64,000 bases of DNA, taken from contig JBANSL010000010.1 of NCBI GenBank assembly GCA_037127255.1, positions 31,617,120 through 31,681,119 on the forward strand, written 5' to 3'. The position numbers were made by a program, and so were the translations under genes. Positions 53,575 through 64,000 of this stretch are shown piece after piece. The notes below the pieces were generated by a model. It saw nothing but the letters and a program-made list of their open reading frames with translations. It was not told the DNA's origin and made no database searches. The stretch is from Persicaria tinctoria. Its lineage: Eukaryota > Streptophyta > Magnoliopsida > Caryophyllales > Polygonaceae. The number at the start of each line of letters is the position of its first letter. The stretch's first letter is position 1.

Positions 53575-55366
53575 ATGTCTGGTGAAGCAAGCAGAGGATT
53601 TGCACAGGGAAGGTCCACGAGCAGACCACCACTCTTTGTAGGAAACAACTTTGTCCACTGGAGATCCTTGATGAAAATGTTCATTATAGATCAAGATCTG
53701 GAACTGTGGAACATTATTGAGAGTGGTCCGAAGATTCCAGAGAAAGAAGGACCTAATGGAACCAAAGTCGCAAAGAAGGAGTCTGAATACATCCAAGCAG
53801 ATCTTGAACTCGTCTCCAAAAACTAATTAACTTACTTTATTGTGGTCTTAGCACTGATGAGTTTAATTGTATTTCATCTTGTAGGTCAGCTAAAGAGATT
53901 TGGGACAAACTGGTCGTCACCTATGAAGGAATGAGCCAAGTAAAAGACACCAAGATCGGCATCTTCCTTCGAAAGTATGAGCTCTTCAAGATGAAGTCTG
54001 ATGAGACAATCAAGGCCATGTTCACACGATTCACATAAATCACCAACAACCTTGACGCTCTCGGCAAGAGCTTTACCAACGTTGAGAAAGTGAGGAAGAT
54101 ACTAAGGTGCCTCCCAAAGGAAAAATGGGGTCCAAAAGTAACTCTATTGAGGAAGCATAGGACCTCACCACTCTACCCCTCGATGACCTTCTTGGGAAGC
54201 TGATCACGTACGAGATGATCCTTAATGAAGACGATGGAGAACTTCCAGCTAGCCGTAAGAACTTGGCACTCAAGTCTAAGAAAGATGAGCCTAAAGATGG
54301 ATCTGATTTCGAAGAAGAGGATGATGATGAGGATGATCCTTTTGCTCTTATCACAAGAGACCTTGCTCGAATTCTCAAAATGAAGAAGCAATTCAACAAC
54401 AAGGATGGATTAGAGTCTTCAAAATTTCGAGGTAAGCCTCAACACAACAAGTATGAAAAGAAGACTAAACCGTTGTCTTGTTTTGAATGTGGTGAAACAG
54501 ATCATCTTGTGAAGGACTGCTCTCAAAAGACAAAAAGTCAGTCCAAGAAGGGTGACAAATGGAAGAAGAAAGCCATGGTGGCAACTTGGAGCGATTTCGA
54601 CTCTGACTTCGATGATGAGAAGGCCAATATTTGTCTTATGGCCTCAGAAGATAAATCCCACGATGAAAAGCTTGAAGCTACTGTAAGAGAACTTATGGCA
54701 AGTCCAAAAGAGGTATTATCGGAATTCCTTTCCAATATGATTGCCAATGAAGAGAAGCTTATTGCCCAAACTAACATTCTTATTAAGAGAACTGTGGACC
54801 AGGAAAGAACTATTGAGAATCTATCTATGAGGGTTAAAAGTCTTGAAACTTCTTATTCATGTCTTGACATTAAAGTCAAGACGCTTGACTCGGAGAAATC
54901 TGAACTCAAGCAAGATCTCTCCTCTCTAAGAAATTAGCATCATGACTTAGAGAACGAAAAGATCTCTCTGAATAATAAGATTCAAGATAACCAGACAGCC
55001 CTCATAAGTTTTACCAAATCCAAAGGCACTCTTGATAGGATGTTGGGTGAGCAACAAAGTTCTCTAAACAAAAGTGGTATTGGTTACAATCCAAGGTTTT
55101 TAAAGAAGCAACACATTACCACTTTTGTAAAGGCAAAAGGAAGCAGAACCTCTCCTATATGTCACCATTGTGCTAGAAAGGGACATGTAAAAGAGACCTG
55201 CCCCTATAGAAGAAAGGATCCATATATTATTCGCAATACATTTCCTGTTCATTTGAGAAAAGAACGGATAACACAAGTTTGGGTTCCAAAATGCACTATT
55301 TTACCAAATATGGTTTACCCCTACAATGGATCCAAATTTGCTTATTGGTCTAGCCACAAAGGTTGA
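53575..55366 (+). pseudogene. Sirevirus gag, broken in several places
   Basis: The frame starts MSGEASRGFAQGRSTSRPPL and continues GNNFVHWRSLMKMFI, the usual Sirevirus gag N-terminus, then stops at 53824. The remainder is readable in other frames: WDKLVVTYEGMSQVKDTKI, a TAA after MFTRFT (about 54037), then 54215-54937 with an acidic patch (FEEEDDDEDDPF) and a CCHC knuckle CFECGETDHLVKDC. A coiled-coil region (TVDQERTIENLSMRVKSLE) ends in a TAG at 54935-54937. The same frame resumes with a second knuckle CHHCARKGHVKETC and closes at 55366. Two knuckles separated by a coiled coil are typical of Sireviruses. Gag would form the cytoplasmic particle. Confidence 0.88.
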
Positions 55367-58300
55367 TATTTGTCTTGCAGGAGATCACCAAGGTCAAAGA
55401 ACACAAATGGATTATTGATAGTGGATGCTCAAGGCATATGAGTGGGAAGAGTTCTCTCTTTCATGATCTAAAGGAGCAATCCACGGGAACAATCACTCTT
55501 GGTGACAAAGTAAAATGCGACATCGTTGGTATTGGTAGTGTTGGAAGCGATTCCAGCCATAATATTAAAAATGTCTATCTTGTTAATGGTTAAAAGTATA
55601 ATTTGCTTAGTGTCTCTCAATTATGTGATAGTGGCAACAATGTCAGATTTAACAAGAAAAGATGTATAGTGTGCAGAGAAGATACAGGTGAAGTTATATT
55701 GACTGCATATCGTTACAACAATATATACGCCGTAAATGTTGATCAAGTGGCACAAGGAAGCTTAACCTGTCTAAAGGCTTTGACGGACGATCCAAAGCTC
55801 TACCACGGGAGACTCGGTCATGTGAGTCCACATACACTACAGAAGCTTATGTCTAAAGGGCTTGTAAGAGGGCTACCTGAGATGGACTTCAAAGGTATTG
55901 ATATGTGCAATGCATGCACACGAGGTAAACAAACACGTAGCTCCTTCAAACCCAAAAAGGTTGTAAGTTCTTCTAGACCTCTTGAACTTTTACATATGGA
56001 TTTATGTGGTCCTATGCGAGTCAAATCTCCCAATGGTAAAAAGTACATGCTAGTTGTTGTTGATGATTTTTCTAGATATACTTGGGTTGCATTTTTAAAA
56101 GAAAAATCAGAGGCCTTATTTGAGTTTTCAAGACTTTGTAAGGAGTTACAAACTTTAAGAAATGAGCTTGTAGTGTCAATTCGAAGTGATCATGGTAGGG
56201 AGTTTGATCAACTTCAGTTTGATTTGTTTTGTGTTAAATATGGAATCTCCCATAACTATTCTGCTCCTAGGACACCTCAACAAAAAGGGGTTGTGGAACG
56301 CAAGAACCGCACCTTAGAGGATATGGCCAGGACTATGCTTTTAGAAAATGCATTACCTAAAACCTATTGGGCTGAAGCTGTTAACACAACTAACTACATT
56401 TTGAATCGTTGTCTTATTCGTTCCATCTTAAAGAAAACTCCTTATGAACTTTTCAAAGGCCGCAAACCACTTATATCTTATTTTAAACCCTTTGGATGTA
56501 CTTGTTTTGTTCATAACAATGGAACAGATAACCTTGGGAAATTTGATGCGCGTAGTTATGAAGGTATATTTCTTGGCTACTCCACGAGTAGCAAAGCTTA
56601 TAGAATCTTCAATAAAAGGACCCAGTTAGTTGAAGAAAGTATACATGTTATTTTTTATGAATGCAATGACGGTACTTTGAGTGAAAGTATTGCAGATATA
56701 GATCTTAACATCCATGCAGAGAACGAGGAAGGTGATGATGCTGCTACCAAGAACACAGAGAAAAGGAACATGCAGGAATAGATTCTTAACACTGATGAAT
56801 TAGCCCAAGGTGTTAAAGATTCGTCCAAAGCCCTTGGTGTCCAATCCAACAGCGTTGAGACGACAGAAACTGTTGTAACTGAACCTAACAAAACCACGGA
56901 GTCAGATGTACCACAAGTCAATCCTACTGGTGTGATGAATCAAGGAGCTGAGACTAGCAAAAGGAAATTCAAATACTCCTCATCACACTCATTAAAGGAT
57001 ATCATTTCTGACCCTACTTCTAGTGTTCAAACTCGTTCTAAACTTAAAGATCTTTGTGCTTTTCACGCGTTTGTTTCTCTTATTGAGCCAAAGAAGGTAG
57101 ATGAGGCACTTCAGGAGCCATACTGGATCATTGCTATGCAAAGTGAGCTTAACGAATTTGAAAGGAACAAAGTCTGGTCCTTGAAGCCTAGACCAAAGCA
57201 TCAATCAGTCATTGGAACACGATGGGTATTTCGAAACAAGCTAGATGAGAATGGTAAGATCATGAGAAACAAGGCAAGGCTTGTTGCTCAAGGATACAAT
57301 CAAGAGGAAGGTATTGACTACGAGGAGACCTTTGCTCCCGTAGCCAGGCTTGAAGCCATTCGCATTTTATTAGCATTTGCATCTTTTATGAGCATAAAGT
57401 TATATCAAATGGATGTCAAGTGTGCTTTTCTTAATGGTTTCTTAGAGGAAGAAGTATATGTGGCTCAACCCCCAGGTTTTGAAAGTTCAGAATTTCCCAA
57501 TCATGTTTATAAACTTGACAAAGCGCTTTATGGTTTGAAACAAGCCCCAAGAGCTTGGTATGAGCGCTTGTCAAAATATCTTTTAGAAAATGATTTTAAA
57601 AGGGGGTTGATCGACAAGACTCTTTTTATCAAGACCAAAGGAAAGGACATTTTGGTTATTCAAATTTATGTTGATGATATATTATTTGGTGCTACTAACA
57701 CATCTTTGTGCAAGGAATTTTCTGACATCATGTGCAGTGAATTCGAGATGAGCTTGATGGGTGAACTCAACTTCTTTTTGGGATTACAAGTTCATCAATC
57801 CAAGAAAGGGATCTTTGTCAACCAAAGCAAGTACACTAAGGACCTCTTGAAGAAGTTCAAGATGGATCAATCCAAAGCAGCCAAGACTCCCATGAGCTCA
57901 ACATTGTCTCTAGATCAAGACAAGACTGGGAAAAGTGTCAATCAAAAGGAGTATCGAGGAATGATTGGATCTTTATTATATCTCACGGCTAGTAGACATG
58001 ACATCATGTTTAGTGTTTGCATGTGTGCTAGGTTTCAAGCTGATCCTAAAGAATCTCACCTCGTGGCTGTGAAAAGGATCTTTCGATATCTCAATGGCAC
58101 TAAGGAGCTTGGACTATGGTACCCAAAGCAAAAGGATTTCACATTAATTGGATATTCTTATGCAGATTTTGCAGGCTATAAGGTGGATTGGAAGAGCACA
58201 TCAGGATGTTGCCAATTCCTAGGAGCATCCTTGATTAGTTGGCACTCAAAGAAACAAAACTCAGTCGCTCTATCCACTGCAGAAGCCGAATACATTGCAG

Positions 58301-58620
58301 TTGGAGCCTGTTGCTCACAAATTCTTTGGATTGCTCAACAAATGCGAGATCTTGGCATCAAACTCAAAGGTATTCCAATTAAGTGTGACAATACAAGTGC
58401 CATCTCCATCACTAAGAATCATGTTCAGCATTCAAGGACCAAACATATTGATGTAAGACATCATTTCATTAGAGACCATGTCGAAAAAGGTGATGTGTCC
58501 ATTTCGTTTATTTCAACTGATTATCAATGGGCTGACTTTTTTACTAAGCCTTTGGCAGAGGACAGGTTCACCTTCATAAGACGAGAGATTGGGATGCTTA
58601 ACAAGGATGCACTTTCATAG
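55363..58620 (+). pseudogene. Sirevirus pol: protease, integrase, RT, RNase H with two stops
   Basis: One frame with a TAA at 55591-55593 and a TAG at 56779-56781. The protease motif is WIIDSGCSRHM. Counting integrase from 55603: H68, H73, C102, C105 zinc site and D133, D196, E232 triad. Counting RT from 56932: D161 in [12 protein letters not shown] and YVDD at 246-249. RNase H follows with [20 protein letters not shown] and [12 protein letters not shown] and ends [18 protein letters not shown]. All catalytic residues are present; only the two nonsense codons and the frame change from gag prevent one polyprotein. The second stop lies in the variable linker between integrase and RT. Confidence 0.92.
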
Positions 58621-59080
58621 GGGGAACATTGCCTTTACGAAATATAAATTCTACTTAGTGTCAAGACCCTTGAGAATTATGTCAAGGTTTGTGAACTAAA
58701 TGGTAGATCATATATATTGGATCACATCTATTTGGTTAATATCTTTTTAGATATTTAATCAATTATATTTTTATCGGATTTCAAAATTTCCTTTAAAAAA
58801 CCGTTGAGATATCTTAATTTTGGAACTAAATCCTTCAGTTATTCAGTCCGATTTTTATGGAAAAGTTTGAATTTTGAATTGGAAACCTTTCAAATTTTGG
58901 CAATGATATCATTTCTTCCCTCGGAACTCTAAACCCGTCCCATCACTCCATCATCTCTCTCTACTTATACCCAAGTCTGTACCCGATTCCATCATACTCT
59001 CAAAACTTATCCAAATCCTTGCACTTTCTCCTTCTTCAACCTCTCAACCTATTCTAAGAAAACCCTAGCCGATTTCCTCC

Positions 59081-60754
59081 ATGGCACCCAAAACAAAGAA
59101 AGCTTCCACACCCAAAAGACTTGGCGCCACCCCCAAGGGACGTCAGGTCACTACCACCTCTTCCACACCTGAACCCACTCTTCAAGCCATTGTCCCAACT
59201 GTTGTCCAGAGCACCATCGCTGAGAGCACGGCCACTGTTACCAAGGGCTCTCAAAAGCGCTCTGCTAAGAAGCCCCTCAGTGCTAAACAGAAAGGGAAAA
59301 AGAAGATCTTAGCTGAGGAGGTGGACGAGGAAGAGGAGGAAGATGATCTCGACGCCATCATGGAAAGAGATGCTGCGGATGAGGAGGCCGAGCTTGCAAG
59401 GAAACTGGCAGAGGAGGAATATGAGAGGATTCGGAAGGAAGCCGAAGCCGAGGAGGTCCCATCTGAGGAGGAGCCTGAGGAAGAAGACGAAGAGCAAGAG
59501 GGATCTGGAGAGGACGAGGAAGCTGAAGGAGATGAAGCGGGGTCCGGTGAGGACTCGAGGTCTGAGGAAGAGGAGGAAGAATCTCCCTCTCCTTCTCCTC
59601 CTCCCCTTTCTCCAAAGAAGCGGAAAGCCCTAATTGCTGACAAGCCTCCATCTCCCAAGCGCACCAGGAAGGGCACCCTCAGAAGTCTTGAAGCACCTGC
59701 CAAGAGAGCTGCTCCGACTATTGCTCGCAGGAAGAATGCCGACCCACCTGCATACATCCAGGTAAACCAATCCTTGCCCTCCTCTTGGTTTGAAGATGCT
59801 GAGACTGCTGGTAAATGGGTAGATGAGTTTCGAACTCGTAGGATTTGTTGTTCTGATTTTTTGGATATTGAGTTCTTCGAAGCTTTGAAGATACCCTGCA
59901 TTGATCTTCTAAAAAAATCCCCAGGCTAGACCCTTCTCAATCTTGAAACCGTTTACTATTCCCAGCTTACCCACCTATTCCACATTAACCTAAAAGCCAA
60001 ACACGACACCAATGGTTGGTCTTTGGAGTCTGTTGTCAAAGGGGTTAGAATCTCTTTCAACTCCAATGACTTTGCAGATTTCCTTGGTCTGCCTAGCCCA
60101 TGTCCACCCTCTGAAATACACCCCTCAAAAGAAAACTGCATCATTCTTGCCCGAGCCAAGTACCTCCTACCCGAAGCATCCAACAGCACCTCAAAGCAAC
60201 TCACCCACTCATGCCTTACCCTTGAGGCAAAAATTATTTTCAACATCATTGTTCGATGCCTCTTACCCCGTCTTAACTCTGGCTCACTCCTTACTGATAA
60301 TGCCATGGTCCTACTTTACCGCATCCTAAATGGCCTTGACCTTGATCTGGCCAACACTATCCTTGGAACCATGGCTCATGCTAGAAAAGCTAGAAAAGGC
60401 TCTCCCCTCCCTTTTGCCACCCTTTTGACCCCTCTCTTCAAAGCTTCTGTAATTGATGTCAAAAATGAAGAACAGCAGCGTCATATGGGTAAGTTAGACT
60501 CCAAGGGCCTTGAAAAGATTGACATCAATCGGTATCCCCAAGGGTCCTTGAGTCTTGCCACTCCTTCAAAAGCTCTTCCCACTGCTTCAGCCTTCGATGA
60601 ACGCATGGACAACCTAGAGTTGGGCTTGGAGGAAGTTCCCCTGGATATCAAGGAGTTGCACAAGGAGGTTATGACGGAGATGAGCGGGATATCCAAGATG
60701 CTGCAAGGTCTGTGGACGAGGCTCACTGATGATGCTCCGGACGACGAAGCTTAA
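59081..60754 (+). pseudogene. Sirevirus env-like ORF with one in-frame TAG
   Basis: A second gene 460 bp after pol, starting MAPKTKKASTPKRLGATPKG. Residues 1-85 are basic and Thr/Pro-rich. Residues 86-190 are extremely acidic (EEVDEEEEEDDLDAI and similar) with coiled-coil-like EAELARKLAEEEYERIRKE. A basic KKRKALIADKPPSPKR patch could act as a nuclear signal. A TAG at 59927-59929 interrupts the frame, which stays open to 60754. The second part (SVVKGVRISFNSNDFADFLG, FNIIVRCLLPRL) resembles the globular domain of plant Sirevirus extra ORFs and ends with a short coiled coil. There is no signal peptide or clear membrane segment, so a true envelope role is doubtful. Confidence 0.78.
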
Positions 60755-60858
60755 ACCCTACCCTACCCTATCCCTATCCCAAACTTGATACATTGCTGGT
60801 TTTTGGAAACAATTTCAAAACTTTTGGTGACTGTTTTACCTCCTCCCTTTGTTGAAAG

Positions 60859-60876
60859 ACAAAAAGGAGGAGATGA
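60859..60876 (+). other. Additional polypurine tract of Sirevirus
   Basis: GACAAAAAGGAGGAGATGA-like sequence about 240 bp upstream of the 3' LTR. Sireviruses are known to carry several polypurine-tract copies in this region. Confidence 0.6.
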
Positions 60877-61082
60877 TATGTGGTTGTTTAGACTTGAAAA
60901 CCTTTCTGCTTGAAGGTCTTGGAAGACCTTGGTTTTTGATTTTTGGTTTTCGGTTGGATGGCTTTTTCATGCTTTAAAAATTTTTGATCCAACATTTGTC
61001 TAACCCATGCAGGTACTTAGTCTGATTTCTCTTATGTCATTTATGCCTGACTAAGTTGCAGGGATGCACAGGTTTTGTCTTT

Positions 61083-61097
61083 CATCAAGGGGGAGAT
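61083..61097 (+). other. Main polypurine tract of Sirevirus
   Basis: CATCAAGGGGGAGAT directly precedes the LTR start TGATAACTCC. Confidence 0.85.
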
Positions 61098-61395
61098 TGA
61101 TAACTCCCTCCCTTGATGAAAATCGGAATAAAGTTTCAAAGGCCTTGACAGGATGTTTGTGTCAAAGGTCTTGGAGCTTTAACAATTGATGAAATCCAAA
61201 ACCTGCACTATATGTCCGAATAGTATTTAATATTATTATATACTTCCTTTATATTATATATATGTGTAACTAATCTTTCAGGAAGTATTTTCGAAATCAC
61301 TTCTTTCCTTATGGTGCATATTGAGGAGATCCAATTTGAGAGATCATGTCTTCGAAGTGTCTAAAAATAGAAGATCCGGGCACGCCATGATCCAA
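61098..61395 (+). repeat. 3' LTR of Sirevirus, first ~298 bp only
   Basis: It matches 52508-52803 closely up to GCGCCATTATCCAA (here GCACGCCATGATCCAA), then changes abruptly to the GAGGACGCCGAGGACG repeat and Athila LTR sequence. The remaining 700 bp are lost. Confidence 0.88.
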
Positions 61396-63140
61396 GAGCC
61401 GAGGACGAGGACGCCGAGGACGAGGACGCCGAGCAACCCTACTCGATCTCGACAAGCCCTAGTCGAGATCGACAAGACCCACCGTGCCAGTCCGAGTCCC
61501 TGCCGAGGAGAAGCCTGCTCGACCAGACGTGCACCACTCTAGTCGATCTCGAGGACCCTTTGTCGAGGTCGACGAGCGCCTGAGTCCAGATCCGAGCTTG
61601 CCGAGTAGAGCAACCCGAGGAAGCCTAGTCGACAGAGCCATCCTACTCGAGATCGAGAAGGCTTTGTTGAGGTCGACGAGCCCAGTGAACCAAGTCCGAG
61701 CACATTGAGCAGATCTAGCCGAGGAGTCCAGTCGACGACCAAACCCTACTCGAGGTCGACGAGCCGTGGTCGAAGTCGAGTAGACCAGTTTCCAGGAGCT
61801 TCTCGACGAAGAACAAACCGACTAGAATTGGGATTCCTTGGGGCCGAAGGAGGAAGATTCTATCCTAATCCATCAAGTTCTATCCAAGAAGACAAGATCT
61901 ATCAACATCATGAAGACTTACCCTATTTTAGTTTTATCTTTTCCTTATAGATTTATTTTCATAAAACAATTTATTTATCCTTTCAAGTTTTAGATAAAGT
62001 TTTAGATATAGATAGATATCTTCTTTCCTAGAATAGCTAGGGAATGAAGCCTATAAATAAAGCCTAGGGGGCTCAGTTTTATTCATTCAATATCACAATT
62101 CAATTTCAGAGATAATTAGTTAGTTCCACAGAGAAGTTTAGGAGTTCTAAGGTTTTTAGGGTTTTGGCTTTCTGCGAAAGTTGATTGCCGGAATTGTAAA
62201 GGCTTTTGAATATAGTTAATGCAAGTTTCTTTTTATACATCAATGTCTGCGATTGCGATGAGGCGTGAGTAGTCCACCCACTTTCGGGGCTGGGGTGAGC
62301 CCGACGGTGGCCATGTGAGGCGATGCGATACAGGTCAGATCTTTTGTGTGATTCATCTTCTTTGCCTATGAGCATGATTCTTTTGCGAGAGTTGAAGGTG
62401 ATCCTTGTTTGTGTTATTGAAGAGAAAGTGATCTTAATGCAACTTGGATTAATTATGTGAAAAAGGGTTAGTAACAATTAGGGTTTATGCGAGAGCCTCT
62501 ATATGCCTATTTGTTAATGACGAAAGTTATTTGATGGAAAGCATGATCTTTTATGCCTTTATGTGTTACCTTGCATGGTTATCGTTGTGGTGTTGAAACC
62601 CTGGCTTTGGAAGTCCCTTTTTATATTGAATTTATTTCGTCAGAAATTCTGAGTTTTGGTTCGAAAATTTGCCTTTTAAAGTTTCTGTCTTTTACTGTAC
62701 TCGACATAGAGGAGACCCTTGTCGATCTCGAGTAGGGTTCGTCTTAGTCGAGTTGGTTTTCTTCTGTCTTTGGTCGATTTCTGGAGTTTCTGTTCATTTG
62801 CCCTTTGTCGATCTCGAGGAGCTGCTTGTCGAGATCGACCAGCCCTTTGCCTTTGCTTTTCGTTTTTGCTTTGCTTTGTCTTTCCTGTTTTTCTTTGTTC
62901 TTTGCTTTTGTTTTAGTTGCCCTTGCCGGGTTTCTTTGTTTCTGTGTTTTTGTCTTTCTGCTATTCTGCATGTGAGGTCTACAGCTACCTGAGAACTGCT
63001 GACGTGCTTCCTCGTGGATTCGATCCTGACTATTCTCTTACTACAACGGAAGGAAGTCTTGTAATCATTTGCTGAGACAGGGAAGTCATTCTGATTTATA
63101 ATTCATATTTATTTCATACTTGACACATCCTCCTGCAACA
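61396..63140 (+). repeat. 5' LTR of second Athila copy, left end truncated
   Basis: From about 61430 it matches the reverse complement of the Athila LTR at 35070-37725, including TCGA-type repeats, a TATA box (62052-62060) and the ending CTCCTGCAACA. The outer TGTTGTGAGC end and duplicated module are missing. A tandem GAGGACGCC-like unit (61398-61430) sits at the breakpoint. Divergence from the first copy is clear by eye, so this is an older or different family member. Confidence 0.85.
62052..62060 (+). promoter_or_regulatory. TATA box of second Athila LTR
   Basis: TATAAATAA within GCCTATAAATAAAGCC, in the same relative position as the boxes of the first element. Confidence 0.65.
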
Positions 63141-63146
63141 AAAAAT

Positions 63147-63164
63147 TGGCGCCGTTGCCGGGGA
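63147..63164 (+). other. Primer binding site of second Athila copy (tRNA-Asp)
   Basis: TGGCGCCGTTGCCGGGGA is a perfect complement of the plant tRNA-Asp 3' end, six bases after the LTR end. Confidence 0.93.
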
Positions 63165-63226
63165 AGCAATCATTCGCGCCTTAGGTAGTCAGTTCTCACT
63201 CTTTCTTTGAGTTACTTTTCAGGTGT

Positions 63227-64000
63227 ATGCGCCGTTCTGGTCAAACACCTGAGTTTGACACCTTAGACGAACCAGAACGCCTATTTCACATCCGAGCTAA
63301 ACTACAAAGAGCCATGGCAGCCGCTGAGACACAGGAACAGCTGGTCGCTAGGCTTACCAGGGAATTGGCCGCAAAGGGTGCTGCTATCGCCGCTAAAGAT
63401 GCTGCTATCACCGCTGAGAGAGCGGCAAGGGAACAAGCACAGGCTGAGCTTTCCCAATATCCAACCACGGCAGAGGACTACATGCACCCAACTCTCGTCG
63501 TGCCTGAATCGGCAATCCTAATCCCTGATAACTCTTTTGAAATTCACACTCAGTTTCTTATAGAGCTTAAAAATAATGCCTTTTATGGTAGATTTAATGA
63601 GTGTCCTCTTGAACATATTACAAACTTTTCTGACATGTGCCGTACTATTGCTGAAGGTACAACTCTGGAATATGTCAAGATGAAATCTTTTCGCTGGTCT
63701 CTCGCTGGGCCTGCACTGAAATGGCTGGAAGGGCTGAAAGCAAGATCACTCACAACCTGGGCCCAAGTAGAGAAAGAGTTTCTGAACAAATTCTTCCCAC
63801 CTGCCAAAACAGCACATCTCCGCCAGAGAATCACCGCCTTCAAACAGAAGCAAGGGGAACCGTTGGCAAAGGCATGGGAGCGCTACAAGGAACTTCTGCG
63901 ATCTTGCCCTACTCATGGACAGCCACCCTACGTCATTCAGGAGATCTTCTTCAACTCTCTTGATCAAGTCACTAAGGACAGAATCAACCATTATACTCGC
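63227..64000 (+). CDS. Athila gag, N-terminal 258 codons (runs off window)
   Basis: An unbroken frame starts MRRSGQTPEFDTLDEPERLF and reaches the window edge. After about 32 residues it matches the gag at 33599-34897 (AMAAAETQEQLVARLTREL), through the capsid domain (GRFNECPLEHITNFSDMC, WSLAGPALKWLEGL, EFLNKFFPPAKT). An extra AAKGAAIAAKDAAITAERAA segment lengthens the N-terminal coiled-coil-like part. The upstream Met was chosen because the extension is in frame, follows the primer site by 62 bp, and its ruined counterpart can be seen in the first element. With no lesion over 258 codons this is the healthiest gag in the window. Confidence 0.88.
   Translation, partial: MRRSGQTPEFDTLDEPERLFHIRAKLQRAMAAAETQEQLVARLTRELAAKGAAIAAKDAAITAERAAREQAQAELSQYPTTAEDYMHPTLVVPESAILIPDNSFEIHTQFLIELKNNAFYGRFNECPLEHITNFSDMCRTIAEGTTLEYVKMKSFRWSLAGPALKWLEGLKARSLTTWAQVEKEFLNKFFPPAKTAHLRQRITAFKQKQGEPLAKAWERYKELLRSCPTHGQPPYVIQEIFFNSLDQVTKDRINHYTR

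Larger units (their letters stand above)
52508..61395 (+). mobile_element. Sirevirus-type Copia with env-like ORF, 3' LTR truncated
   Basis: Order on the plus strand: 5' LTR, tRNA-Met primer site, gag with two zinc knuckles, protease, integrase, RT, RNase H, an extra acidic ORF after pol, repeated polypurine tracts, 3' LTR start. This layout is characteristic of Sireviruses. It lies in C3 RT; the right flank is lost because the 3' LTR is cut at about 61395 and joined to Athila sequence. Few stop codons break each frame, suggesting moderate age. Confidence 0.9.

Noticed and set aside
59251..59901. Serine-rich minus-strand frame opposite the env-like ORF
   Set aside because: It is the mirror of GAG/GAA-rich codons of the acidic region; it has no start context or domain of its own.
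62669..62992. Membrane-like Phe/Leu/Cys-rich peptide
   Set aside because: It is translated from the T-rich end of the Athila LTR; reverse-strand equivalents occur at 27546-27981 and 35134-35570 as LTR copies.

Overview
The window is repeat-rich nuclear DNA of a flowering plant. Everything recognisable is a plant transposable element: Copia elements primed by initiator tRNA-Met, a CRM-type chromovirus, Athila-type elements primed by tRNA-Asp, a Sirevirus with an extra 3' reading frame, a large non-coding LTR element (LARD), a gene-capturing CACTA, a small hAT element, Stowaway-type MITEs and an RTE-type LINE remnant. I found no convincing intact host gene, rRNA or functional tRNA. Host sequence appears only as dead exon pieces inside the CACTA and possibly one orphan exon near 18.4 kb. 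I would not name a species.

Left part (1-18.6 kb). A minus-strand Copia (C1) enters from the left edge with gag, primer site and 5' LTR (1-1007). AT-rich spacer follows, with a Stowaway MITE (1242-1476) and a non-autonomous hAT element (2010-2873, 8-bp duplication GGTGTATG). A degenerate minus-strand Copia (C2, 2945-15970, duplication AGTAA) is split by a reverse-oriented solo LTR of the LARD family (3917-10917, duplication CATAG). That solo LTR is split in turn by a CACTA (5028-8861, duplication ATG) carrying exon fragments of a PPR gene and an OLA1/YchF-like GTPase gene. C2 abuts an RTE LINE remnant (16009-16578). The next 2 kb are AT-rich and hold two MITE-like foldbacks.

Central nest (18.6-52.5 kb). 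A miniature Copia (C4, 18639-20251, duplication ATCTC) retains only an in-frame gag-to-RT fusion plus RNase H. Next to it lies the 3' end of another Copia (C3, from 20316). C3 reverse transcriptase is split by a CRM-type Gypsy (G1, 21312-51973, duplication TCAAT on both sides); the other half of C3 RT resumes at 51979-52507. Inside G1 is a tandem LARD array (truncated internal domain, LTR, full internal domain, LTR; 25148-50516). Inside the first LARD internal domain is an Athila-type element (27482-37725, flanked by CCAAT). Four insertion levels can therefore be ordered in time: C3, then G1, then the LARD array, then Athila. Two large deletions are visible: one removed G1 gag C-terminus and protease with the first LARD LTR (junction 25147/25148), the other removed one end of the right G1 LTR with the primer site and gag N-terminus (about 51043).

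Right part (52.5-64 kb). A plus-strand Sirevirus (52508-61395) sits in the C3 RT fragment. It has gag with two zinc knuckles, pol and an env-like acidic ORF, all with a few nonsense or frameshift lesions. Its 3' LTR is cut after about 300 bp and joins a truncated plus-strand Athila LTR (61396-63140), followed by a perfect tRNA-Asp primer site and an undamaged gag that runs off the window.

The genes do not form a host pathway. Each polyprotein supplies capsid, protease, integrase and reverse transcriptase for copying its own element. The LARD, the MITEs, the hAT element, C4 and the RT-less Athila copy must depend on enzymes supplied elsewhere.
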